Part shown: one piece after another, positions 40,989 through 48,144 of the stretch
How the letters are laid out: each line of letters starts with the position of its first letter
How positions within the stretch are numbered: the stretch's first letter is position 1
Assembly: GCA_051859045.1 (NCBI GenBank)
Contig: JBHYGK010000056.1
Span: forward strand, 83,153 to 147,152
Origin: JBHYGK01 sp051859045
GTDB lineage: Bacteria > Pseudomonadota > Gammaproteobacteria > Xanthomonadales > Xanthomonadaceae
Reading direction: 5' to 3'
DNA length: 64,000 nt
Notes under the pieces: model-generated
Databases searched by the model: none
What the model was told of the DNA's origin: nothing
The model's input: the letters and a program-made list of their open reading frames with translations, nothing else
Translations under genes and position numbers: made by a program

Positions 40989-41116
40989 GCGCGCCGCGGG
41001 CCGCCCGCGGCCCCGGCGCCGCGCCGCCTTCACGCCCCGCGGCTGGCCCGGCGCGGGGCGGCGGTGCAGAATCGACGCCCCGGCCGACCGGCCCGCCCCC
41101 CTCCGAGGATCCCGCC

Positions 41117-41269
41117 ATGAAGCGACTCCTGCTCATCGCCCTGCTGCTCGCCGCCGCCTCCGGCCTCTCCGCCTGCCAGACCATGAAGGGCCTGGGCGAG
41201 GACGTGCAGACGCTGGGCGAGAAGATCGAGCGCGGCGCGCGCGACTGCGACGACGGCTGCAACGACTGA
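41117..41269 (+). CDS. Entericidin-family small lipoprotein
   Basis: A 50-residue lipoprotein with a signal peptide and lipobox (LSAC, Cys20), followed by the entericidin pattern QTMKGLGEDVQTLGEKIERG. Entericidins A/B form an antidote/toxin pair in enterics and are induced by stress. The short mature part ends with two extra cysteines (DCDDGC) that could form a disulfide. A CAGAAT -10-like hexamer is about 45 bases upstream. It ends 5 bases before trpS and may be cotranscribed with it. Confidence 0.82.
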   Translation: MKRLLLIALLLAAASGLSACQTMKGLGEDVQTLGEKIERGARDCDDGCND

Positions 41270-41274
41270 TCCCG

Positions 41275-42705
41275 ATGCCCGCGACCCGCGTCCTCACCGG
41301 CATCACGACCACCGGCACCCCGCACCTCGGCAACTACGTCGGCGCCATCCGCCCCGCCATCGAGGCCAGCCGCGCGCCCGGCGCGGAGAGCTTCTTCTTC
41401 CTGGCCGACTACCACGCGCTGATCAAGTGCGACGAGCCCGCGCGCATCGCGCGCTCGCGCCAGGAGATCGCGGCCACGTGGCTGGCCAGCGGGCTCGACC
41501 CGGCGCGGGTGACGTTCTACCGCCAGTCCGACATCCCCGAGATCCCCGAGCTCACCTGGCTGCTGACCTGCGTCGCCGGCAAGGGCCTGCTCAACCGCGC
41601 GCATGCCTACAAGGCGTCCGTCGACCGCAACCTCGAGGCCGGCGACGACGCGGATGCCGGGATCACGATGGGGCTGTTCTGCTACCCGGTGCTGATGGCC
41701 GCCGACATCCTGATGTTCAACGCCCACCGCGTGCCGGTGGGCCGCGACCAGGTGCAGCACATCGAGATGGCGCGCGACATGGGCCAGCGCTTCAACCACC
41801 TCTTCGGCGGCGGGCGCGCGCTGTTCACCCTGCCCGAGGCGGTGGTGGACGAGGCGGTGGCCACGCTGCCCGGCCTCGACGGCCGCAAGATGAGCAAGAG
41901 CTACGACAACACCGTGCCGCTGTTCGCCGGCGGCGAGAAGGCCACCCGCGAGGCGATCGCGCGGATCGTCACCGACTCGCGCGCGCCCGGCGAGCCCAAG
42001 GACGCCGAGGGCACGGCGCTGCACCTGCTGTTCCAGGCCTTCGCCACGCCCGACGAGACCGCTGGCTTCCTGGCCGACCTGCGCGGCGGCCTGGGCTGGG
42101 GCGAGGCCAAGCAGCGCCTCGCCGCCCAGGTCGAGCGCCAGGTCGCGCCGATGCGCGAGCGCTACGCCGCGCTGATGGCGCGCCCCGACGAGCTCGAGGA
42201 CGTGCTGCTGGCGGGCGCGGCGAAGGCGCGCGCGGTGGCCACGCCGTTCCTGGCCGAGCTGCGCGCCGCGGTGGGCCTGCGTTCGATGTCAACAAATGTG
42301 GTGGTGGAATCAAAAAAGCCCGCTACGCGCTATGCGAATCCAGGAGTCAAGAAGGCTCTGTTTAAGATCTTTAGAGAGAAAGATCATTTCAAGAGCAAGA
42401 TTCTGCTGGGAAGCCACGTCGTGGCCGAGCTTGGGCCTTTCTCGTCCGGTGCGGACGCGAGCAAGTACCTCTATTCAAAGGTCGCTCCACTCTTCTCCAG
42501 GAGAGCCAAAAAGAAGTCAGACGAGCAGCTTATTGCTCAAGTCAAAAGATACCTGGATGGCTCTCTAGCCAAGACTGAGAGTGATCCAAGAGTCGTAAAG
42601 GTTCTCTTCACGTACGAGAAGTTTTCTGACGTGAAGCAGGCAGTGAGCATCCTTGTCGATGAGAAAATTGCTGAACTGAAAAAAGAAGCCGAGAAGGGCG
42701 CCTGA
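41275..42705 (+). CDS. trpS: Tryptophan--tRNA ligase with unusual low-GC C-terminal extension
   Basis: The first 337 residues are a normal long-form TrpS: GTPHLGNYVGAIRP (HIGH-type motif), the tryptophan pocket ITMGLFCYPVLMAADIL, GRDQVQHIE, and GRKMSKSYDN (KMSKS), ending in the conserved ATPFLAELRAAVGLRS. From residue 338 to 476 the sequence changes abruptly: it is Lys-rich, uses AAA, AGA, TTT and other codons almost absent nearby, and the DNA falls to about 50% GC. Pseudomonas long-form TrpS also has a C-terminal extension (a DUF1508-like module containing FRExD), and FKIFREKDHF here could be a remote relative, but the rest does not align by eye. Catalysis should be intact; the tail's role is unknown. 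Confidence 0.9.
   Translation: MPATRVLTGITTTGTPHLGNYVGAIRPAIEASRAPGAESFFFLADYHALIKCDEPARIARSRQEIAATWLASGLDPARVTFYRQSDIPEIPELTWLLTCVAGKGLLNRAHAYKASVDRNLEAGDDADAGITMGLFCYPVLMAADILMFNAHRVPVGRDQVQHIEMARDMGQRFNHLFGGGRALFTLPEAVVDEAVATLPGLDGRKMSKSYDNTVPLFAGGEKATREAIARIVTDSRAPGEPKDAEGTALHLLFQAFATPDETAGFLADLRGGLGWGEAKQRLAAQVERQVAPMRERYAALMARPDELEDVLLAGAAKARAVATPFLAELRAAVGLRSMSTNVVVESKKPATRYANPGVKKALFKIFREKDHFKSKILLGSHVVAELGPFSSGADASKYLYSKVAPLFSRRAKKKSDEQLIAQVKRYLDGSLAKTESDPRVVKVLFTYEKFSDVKQAVSILVDEKIAELKKEAEKGA
42286..42695 (+). other. Low-GC segment forming the 3' part of trpS
   Basis: GC content counted by line is about 50%, with one 60-base line near 40%, against far more than 70% on both sides. 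It opens with an in-frame ATG (42286), contains 139 codons and returns to host-like composition only in the last few codons before TGA at 42703-42705. No transposase, integrase, inverted repeats or target-site duplication is seen at either edge. Confidence 0.85.
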
Positions 42706-42708
42706 GCC

Positions 42709-43026
42709 ATGCACCAGTGGCTGGCGGTGGCGATGTTCCTGCCGTGGTTCGCGATCGTGGCCTGGGCCTATACCCGGCTGCCGCGGCCGCGCCCGGGCGA
42801 GCGCCCGCGCGGCGCCTACGACGCGGTGGTCATCGCGCTGGGCCTGGGCCTGGCGGTGCTGGGCATGCGCTGGGGGCTGCCCGCGGAGCACGTCTATGGC
42901 GAGCTGTGGCCGCAGGTGCTGGCCACGCTGCTGGCCTACGGCGCGTTCCTGGGCGTGCTGCTGGCGGGAGCGCTGCTGCGCGCCCGCGTGCTGGCCGGGC
43001 CGGCCGCGGGCGACGCCGCGCGCTGA
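42709..43026 (+). CDS. Small membrane protein of unknown function
   Basis: A 105-residue hydrophobic protein with three predicted transmembrane helices (about residues 3-22, 38-55 and 65-92) separated by short basic loops (RLPRPRPGERPRG). No family was recognised. It starts three bases after the trpS stop and converges with the E2 gene. Base composition is fully host-like, unlike the segment immediately before it, and its ribosome site (AGAAGGGC) lies at the end of the foreign-looking trpS tail. Confidence 0.65.
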   Translation: MHQWLAVAMFLPWFAIVAWAYTRLPRPRPGERPRGAYDAVVIALGLGLAVLGMRWGLPAEHVYGELWPQVLATLLAYGAFLGVLLAGALLRARVLAGPAAGDAAR

Positions 43027-43050
43027 GCGCGGCCGCCGCCGGCGCGCGCG

Positions 43051-44451
43051 TCAGTGCGCGCGGGCCAGGTCGTCGAGCATCGCCTTGAGGAAGCGCGCGG
43101 CCTCGCCGCCCGTGCAGGCGCGGTGGTCGAAGGTCAGCGACAGCGGGATGACGCGGTGGGTCTCGATCCCGCCCATCACCGGCACCACCTGGTGGCGGCC
43201 GCGGCCGGCGGCGACGATCGCCACGCAGGGCGGCACGATCACCGGGGTGGCGTAGCGGCCGGCGAACATGCCGAAGTTCGACAGGCTGATGGTGTAGCCC
43301 GAGAGCTCGGACGCCGGCAGCGAGCGCTCCTCGACCTGCGCGCGCAGGCGGTTGACGCCCTCGCGCACGCCGCGGGCATCGAGCATGTCGGCGTTGCGCA
43401 GCGCGGGCACGAACAGGCCGTCGTCGGTGTCGACCGCGATGCCGATGTCGACCTGCGGGTGCAGGGTGCGGGTCAGCGCGTCGCCGTCGAACCAGGCGTT
43501 GAGCGCCGGCACGGCCTTGGCCGCCACCACGATCGCGCGCACCAAGCGCGCGGTGACGTCGTTGCCCGGCGCCCAGGCGTGGATGTCGGCGTCGTCGGTG
43601 AGCGTGGTGGGCACGACCTTGGCGTGGGCGTCGGCCATCACGCGCGCCATGTTGCGGCGCACGCCCTTGAGCTGCTCGGGCTGGCCGGTGGCGGCCTGGG
43701 CCGCGGGCGGGCGGGTGGCCATCGGGCGGCCGGCGGCCGAGAGCGCGGTGCGCTGCGGCGCGGCGGCGGGCATGGGCGGGTCGGCCGGGGTGTGCACCCA
43801 CTCGCCGCCGGCCAGCGCGTGCGTGCCGGCCGGCGCCGCGGCGCGCAGGCGCGCGGGGTCGGCGGCCGCAGCCTTCACGTCGGCCATCGTCACCACGCCG
43901 TCGGCGCCGGTGGGCGCGACGCGGGCGAGGTCGACGCCGAGCTTGCGCGCGGTGGCGCGCACGGCCGGCATGGCCTTGACCCCGCCGACGGCCACCGCGG
44001 CCTCGGCGCGGACCTGGTCGCTGGCCTGCATCGCGCCGACGACGGTGCCGGCGTCGCCGCCGGCCTTGGCCGGGGCGGCCGGCGCAGCGGCCGGCGCCGG
44101 CGCTGCGGCAGCGGCTGCGGGCGTCGGCGCATGCGCGGCCGGGGCGGCGTGCCCGCCGCCGTGCTGGTGGCCGGTGTCCTGGGCGTCGGCGCGCTGCGGC
44201 AGCGACGGGTCGAGTTCGATCTCCACCAGCGCATGCCCGGTGATGATCACGTCGCCCGGGCCGCCGTGCAGCTTCAGCACCTTGCCGGAGAACGGCGAGG
44301 GCACGTCGACCACCGCCTTGGCGGTCTCCATCGACACCAGGGCGTCGTCGAGCAGGACGGTGTCGCCGACCTTGACGGCCCACTCCACGATCGTCGCGTC
44401 GGGCAGGCCCTCGCCCAGGTCGGGCAGCAGGAAGGACTTGGTCTGGGACAT
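43051..44451 (-). CDS. 2-oxo acid dehydrogenase E2 (dihydrolipoamide acyltransferase)
   Basis: A 466-residue E2 subunit: one lipoyl domain at the N-terminus (lipoyl-Lys45 in METAKAVVDVP), a long Ala/Pro linker (residues ~95-130), a peripheral subunit-binding domain (AMPAVRATARKLGVDLARVAPTG), a second linker and the acyltransferase domain. The catalytic signature reads DHRACTGGEAARFL, so the usual HxxxD has Thr in place of Asp. It is the last gene of an E1-alpha, E1-beta, E2 operon and needs LipA (5' end of the window). Pyruvate and branched-chain 2-oxo acids are both possible substrates; no E3 gene is adjacent. Confidence 0.88.
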   Translation of the reverse strand: MSQTKSFLLPDLGEGLPDATIVEWAVKVGDTVLLDDALVSMETAKAVVDVPSPFSGKVLKLHGGPGDVIITGHALVEIELDPSLPQRADAQDTGHQHGGGHAAPAAHAPTPAAAAAAPAPAAAPAAPAKAGGDAGTVVGAMQASDQVRAEAAVAVGGVKAMPAVRATARKLGVDLARVAPTGADGVVTMADVKAAAADPARLRAAAPAGTHALAGGEWVHTPADPPMPAAAPQRTALSAAGRPMATRPPAAQAATGQPEQLKGVRRNMARVMADAHAKVVPTTLTDDADIHAWAPGNDVTARLVRAIVVAAKAVPALNAWFDGDALTRTLHPQVDIGIAVDTDDGLFVPALRNADMLDARGVREGVNRLRAQVEERSLPASELSGYTISLSNFGMFAGRYATPVIVPPCVAIVAAGRGRHQVVPVMGGIETHRVIPLSLTFDHRACTGGEAARFLKAMLDDLARAH

Positions 44452-44461
44452 GCGGGATTCC

Positions 44462-45451
44462 TCAGCCGGCCGCGAGCGTGCGCTTCGCGGCCTCGACGAT
44501 GCGCTCCACGCTCGGGAGGTACTTCATCTCGAGGCGGAACAGCGGGATGTGGGTGTCGTAGCCGGTGACGCGCTCGACCGGGGCGAGCAGGTCGAACATG
44601 CTCGACTCGGCCAGGCGCGCGGCGATCTCGGCGCCGAAGCCCGCGGTGCGCGGGGCCTCGTGGACGATCACGCAGCGGCCGGTCTTGGCCACGGACTCGG
44701 CGATGGTGTCGAAGTCGAGCGGGGTGAGCGTGGCCACGTCGATGACCTCGGCGCTGACGCCCTCGGCGGCCAGCGCGTCGGCGGCCTCCAGGCACTCCTT
44801 CACCTGCGCGCCCCAGGTGACCAGGGTCACGTCGGTGCCGTCGCGCAGCACGAAGCACACGTCCAGCGGCAGGGCCTCGCCGTCGTCGGGCACGTCTTCC
44901 TTGTACTGGCGGTAGATGCGCTTGGGCTCGAAGAAGATCACCGGGTCGGGGTCGCGGATGGCCGCCAGCAGCAGGCCGTAGGCGCGCTGCGGCGAGCTCG
45001 GCATCACCACGCGCAGGCCGGGGACGTTGGTGAAGATCGCCTCGTTGGCCTCGGAGTGGTGCTCGGGCGCGCGGATGCCGCCGCCCCAGGGCACGCGCAG
45101 CACCATCGGGCAGCTCAGGCGGCCGCGGGTGCGGTGCCGGAAGCGCGCGGCGTGGCAGACGATGTGGTCGACCATCGGGTACATGAAGCCGTCGAACTGG
45201 GCCTCGGCGATGGGCTTGAAGCCCTGGCTGGCGAGGCCGACGGTGAGCCCGGCGATGGTGGTCTCGTCGAGCGGCGTGTCGAGCACGCGCTGGTCGCCGA
45301 AGACCTGCTGCAGGCCGGCGGTGGCGCGGAACACGCCGCCGTTGACGCCGACGTCCTCGCCCAGCACGACCACGGTGGGATCGTGCTTCATCTCGTAGGC
45401 CAGGGCCTGGGTGATCGCCTCGATGAGGGTGATCGGGCTGGTCTCGCTCAT
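44462..45451 (-). CDS. 2-oxo acid dehydrogenase E1 component, beta subunit
   Basis: A 329-residue subunit that, with E1-alpha, decarboxylates a 2-oxo acid on thiamine diphosphate and passes the acyl group to E2. Typical blocks are ITLIEAITQALAYEM, VVLGEDVGVNGGVFRAT, LDTPLDETTIAGLTVG, GIRAPEHHSEANEAIF and the C-terminal transketolase-like RTAGFGAEIAARLAE. It starts one base after the E1-alpha stop and lies 10 bases before E2. The separate alpha and beta chains resemble branched-chain and Gram-positive-type pyruvate complexes more than the single-chain AceE. Confidence 0.92.
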   Translation of the reverse strand: MSETSPITLIEAITQALAYEMKHDPTVVVLGEDVGVNGGVFRATAGLQQVFGDQRVLDTPLDETTIAGLTVGLASQGFKPIAEAQFDGFMYPMVDHIVCHAARFRHRTRGRLSCPMVLRVPWGGGIRAPEHHSEANEAIFTNVPGLRVVMPSSPQRAYGLLLAAIRDPDPVIFFEPKRIYRQYKEDVPDDGEALPLDVCFVLRDGTDVTLVTWGAQVKECLEAADALAAEGVSAEVIDVATLTPLDFDTIAESVAKTGRCVIVHEAPRTAGFGAEIAARLAESSMFDLLAPVERVTGYDTHIPLFRLEMKYLPSVERIVEAAKRTLAAG

Positions 45452-45452
45452 G

Positions 45453-46526
45453 TCAGCGGCGCTCCCGGGCGATGGCGTCCTCGCGCTGCAGCGCGAGCTC
45501 GGTGGGCAGGGTGGCGTAGAGGTGGTCGAACATCGACTCCACCGGCTGCACCGGGGTCTCGAGGTAGGCGTTGACCTCGACGTCGATCTCCTCGCCGCAG
45601 GCCTTCTTCCACTCGGCCTCCTCGGCCTCGCTCCAGTGGCCCTGGGCCACCAGGAAGGTGCGCAGGCGGGTGACGGGGTCGCGCTCCCAGGCCGCCTTGA
45701 CCTCGGCGTCGTCGCGGTAGCGGCGGGCGTCGTCGGCGGTGGTGTGGTCGCTGAGGCGGTAGGTGACCATCTCGATCACGCTGCCGCCGTGGCCGTGGCG
45801 GGCGCGCAGGATGGCCTGGTCCATCGCGGCGCGCACGGCGATGTAGTCGTTGCCGTCCACCTGCAGGCACTCCAGGCCGCCGGCCAGGCCCTTCTGGGCC
45901 AGGGTCTTGGCGCCGGTCTGGGCCTTGCGCGGCACCGAGATCGCCCAGCCGTTGTTGATGATGCACAGCACGAAGGGCAGGGTGTAGGCGCCGGCGGAGT
46001 TGATCGCCGCGTAGGTGTCGGTCTTGGAGCTGCCGCCGTCGCCGACGCAGGCCACCGCCACCCGCGGCTCGCCGCGCAGCTTGAACGCCAGCGCGGCGCC
46101 GGCCGCGTGCAGGCACTGGGTGGCGATCGGCACGCACCAGGGGTAGTCGTGCGGCGGGCCGGCGAAGTCGTTGCCGCGTTCGTCGCCGCCCCAGTACATC
46201 AGCACGTCGCGCGGGCGCACGCCGCGCATGAACTGCGCGCCGTACTCGCGGTAGCTCGGCGCGAACACGTCGTCGTACTGCATGCTCAGGCCGATGCCGA
46301 TGTGCGCGGCCTCGTGCCCCAGGCAGCTGGCGTAGGTGCCCAGCTTGCCGGTGCGCTGCAGCGCGACGGCCTTGGTGTCGAAGGTGCGCACCCGCAGCAT
46401 CTGCTTGAGCGCGGCGACCAGGTCGCGCGGGTCGCTGGCGGAGGCGGGGAGGTCCTCGCGCACCAGCCGCCCGTCGGGGCCCAGGTACTGGAGGTATTCG
46501 ATCTCGAACGTGGCGGCGGTGCTCAT
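45453..46526 (-). CDS. 2-oxo acid dehydrogenase E1 component, alpha subunit
   Basis: A 357-residue thiamine-diphosphate subunit. The cofactor motif runs from CVGDGGSSKTDTYAAIN to IINNGWAIS (GDGx~26NN), and the phosphorylation-loop equivalent is YRLSDHTTADDARRYR. It is the first gene of the operon with E1-beta one base downstream. Whether the complex oxidises pyruvate or branched-chain oxo acids cannot be told from sequence alone. A TACCAT hexamer on this strand, about 90 bases upstream, may be part of its promoter. Confidence 0.9.
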   Translation of the reverse strand: MSTAATFEIEYLQYLGPDGRLVREDLPASASDPRDLVAALKQMLRVRTFDTKAVALQRTGKLGTYASCLGHEAAHIGIGLSMQYDDVFAPSYREYGAQFMRGVRPRDVLMYWGGDERGNDFAGPPHDYPWCVPIATQCLHAAGAALAFKLRGEPRVAVACVGDGGSSKTDTYAAINSAGAYTLPFVLCIINNGWAISVPRKAQTGAKTLAQKGLAGGLECLQVDGNDYIAVRAAMDQAILRARHGHGGSVIEMVTYRLSDHTTADDARRYRDDAEVKAAWERDPVTRLRTFLVAQGHWSEAEEAEWKKACGEEIDVEVNAYLETPVQPVESMFDHLYATLPTELALQREDAIARERR

Positions 46527-46725
46527 CGCGCGCGGTTCCCGGGGTCGTGGGCAGGCCGGCTTGATAGCAGCCGGTGCCATGCGGCGGCAAGCACGACGGC
46601 GTGACGGAGGCGTATGGTATCGGGGTGGCGCACGCGCCGCGCGCGGTGCGTCGAGGCTCAAGGCCGCGGCCCCGCGGCCGATAACCCTGCATCGCTGCAC
46701 CCACGCACGGCCCTTCCCGCCCCCG

Positions 46726-48069
46726 ATGATCAAGACCATCCCCGCCCAGCGCCTGCGACCCGGCATGTTCCTGTTCCGGTTCGGCGGCACCGGGCTGCAC
46801 CACGCGTTCGTCCGCCATTCCTTCGTGCTCGAGGAGGCGGACATCCGCGCCATCCTCGCCGGCGGCGTCACCGAGGTGATGATCGACACCGACAAGGGCC
46901 TCGACGAGCTGCCGCTGACGCCCGCGGAGGAGGCGGCCGCCCGCGCCGCGTCCGCCGCGCCGGCCGGGGCCGCCGAGGCCCAGGCGTCGTCCGATGCGCC
47001 CGCCGCTGTGCCCGACGCCGCCGCCGCCGCCGCGACGGACGACGACGACGGCGACGCCATCCGCGAGGCCGCCGAGCGGCCGCTGTCGGCCGCGCCGCCG
47101 CCCGCCGCCCCGGCGGTCGTCTCCGGCCGCAGCTCGATGGACCAGGAGCTGGCCAAGGCCAAGCGCCTGTGCAACGAGGCCAAGGAGGCGGTCACCGCGA
47201 TGTTCTCCGAGGCCCGGATGGGCAAGGCGGTCGATCCCGAGCGCGCCGGCCCGCTGGTGGAGGAGATCTCGAGCTCGCTGATGCGCCATCCCGACGCGCT
47301 GATCAGCGTCGCCAGGCTCAAGCGCCACGACGACTACACCTACCTGCATTCGGTGGCGGTGTGCGCGCTGATGGTCACCCTCGCGCGCCGCGTCGGGATG
47401 TCGGAGGAGCACGTCTACCAGGCCGGCGTGGCCGGGATGATGCACGACCTCGGCAAGGCGATGATGCCGCTGGAGGTGCTCAACAAGCCCGGCAAGCTCA
47501 CCGACGACGAGTTCGACATCATGCGCGGCCATCCCGAGGAGGGCTGGAAGCTGCTGCGCGAGGGCGGCAAGGCCGGCGAGCACGTGCTCGACGTGGCCCT
47601 GCACCACCACGAGAAGGTCGACGGCAGCGGCTACCCGCACCGCCTGGCCGGCGACGCGATCAGCCAGATGGCGCGGATGGGCGCGGTGTGCGACGTCTAC
47701 GACGCGATCTCGTCCAACCGCCCCTACAAGGTGGCCTGGGGGCCGGCCGAGTCGATCCAGCGGATGGGCTCGTGGAAGGGCCACTTCGACGACTACATCT
47801 TCAAGGCCTTCGTGCGCAGCCTGGGCATCTACCCGGTGGGCGCGCTGGTGCGGCTGCAGTCCGACCGCCTCGCGGTGGTGCTGGAGCAGGGCGAGGCCTC
47901 GCTGCTCAAGCCCAAGGTGCGGGTGTTCTTCTCGGTGAAGCGCAACGAGCCGGTGTTCGTGCAGGTCATCGACCTCGGCGCGCCGGACTGCGCGGACCGC
48001 ATCGTCGGCATCGAGTCGCCGTCGAAGTGGAACTTCCGCCACCTCGACCAGCTCTGGCTGTCGCAGTAG
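46726..48069 (+). CDS. HD-GYP domain c-di-GMP phosphodiesterase with DUF3391 domain
   Basis: A 447-residue cytoplasmic protein. An N-terminal DUF3391-type domain (IKTIPAQRLRPGMFLFRF) is followed by an Ala/Pro/Asp-rich linker, then the HD-GYP domain. The metal-binding HD pair lies in MMHDLGKAMMP, the GYP motif in HHEKVDGSGYPHRL, and a further NRPYK-type segment is present. It should hydrolyse c-di-GMP to pGpG or GMP. The only ATG with a sensible N-terminus is at 46726; TAACCCT about 40 bases upstream could be the -10. A hairpin terminator follows. Confidence 0.9.
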   Translation: MIKTIPAQRLRPGMFLFRFGGTGLHHAFVRHSFVLEEADIRAILAGGVTEVMIDTDKGLDELPLTPAEEAAARAASAAPAGAAEAQASSDAPAAVPDAAAAAATDDDDGDAIREAAERPLSAAPPPAAPAVVSGRSSMDQELAKAKRLCNEAKEAVTAMFSEARMGKAVDPERAGPLVEEISSSLMRHPDALISVARLKRHDDYTYLHSVAVCALMVTLARRVGMSEEHVYQAGVAGMMHDLGKAMMPLEVLNKPGKLTDDEFDIMRGHPEEGWKLLREGGKAGEHVLDVALHHHEKVDGSGYPHRLAGDAISQMARMGAVCDVYDAISSNRPYKVAWGPAESIQRMGSWKGHFDDYIFKAFVRSLGIYPVGALVRLQSDRLAVVLEQGEASLLKPKVRVFFSVKRNEPVFVQVIDLGAPDCADRIVGIESPSKWNFRHLDQLWLSQ

Positions 48070-48080
48070 CCCGCAACGAC

Positions 48081-48104
48081 GACGCCCCTCCGGGGAGGGG
48101 CGTC
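48081..48104 (+). terminator. Hairpin after the HD-GYP gene
   Basis: An 11-bp stem (GACGCCCCTCC / GGAGGGGCGTC) with a short GG loop lies 11 bases after the stop. It resembles the prc terminator in sequence. Confidence 0.7.
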
Positions 48105-48120
48105 GGCGGTGGCGCGGCGG

Positions 48121-48140
48121 GCGGGGGCGATGGCCCCCGC
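48121..48140 (-). terminator. Hairpin after the extracellular nuclease gene
   Basis: An 8-bp GC stem (GCGGGGGC / GCCCCCGC) with a 4-base loop lies 4 bases beyond the nuclease stop, read on the minus strand. Confidence 0.5.
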
Positions 48141-48144
48141 GCGC

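Noticed and set aside
42286..42705. Intein, group I/II intron or insertion sequence inside trpS
   Set aside because: The foreign segment is at the extreme 3' end, contains no splicing, maturase or transposase motif and no trailing synthetase fragment.
42286..42705. Independent gene starting at ATG 42286
   Set aside because: The frame continues from trpS without a stop and no ribosome site lies before the ATG; a fused tail is simpler, although internal initiation cannot be ruled out.
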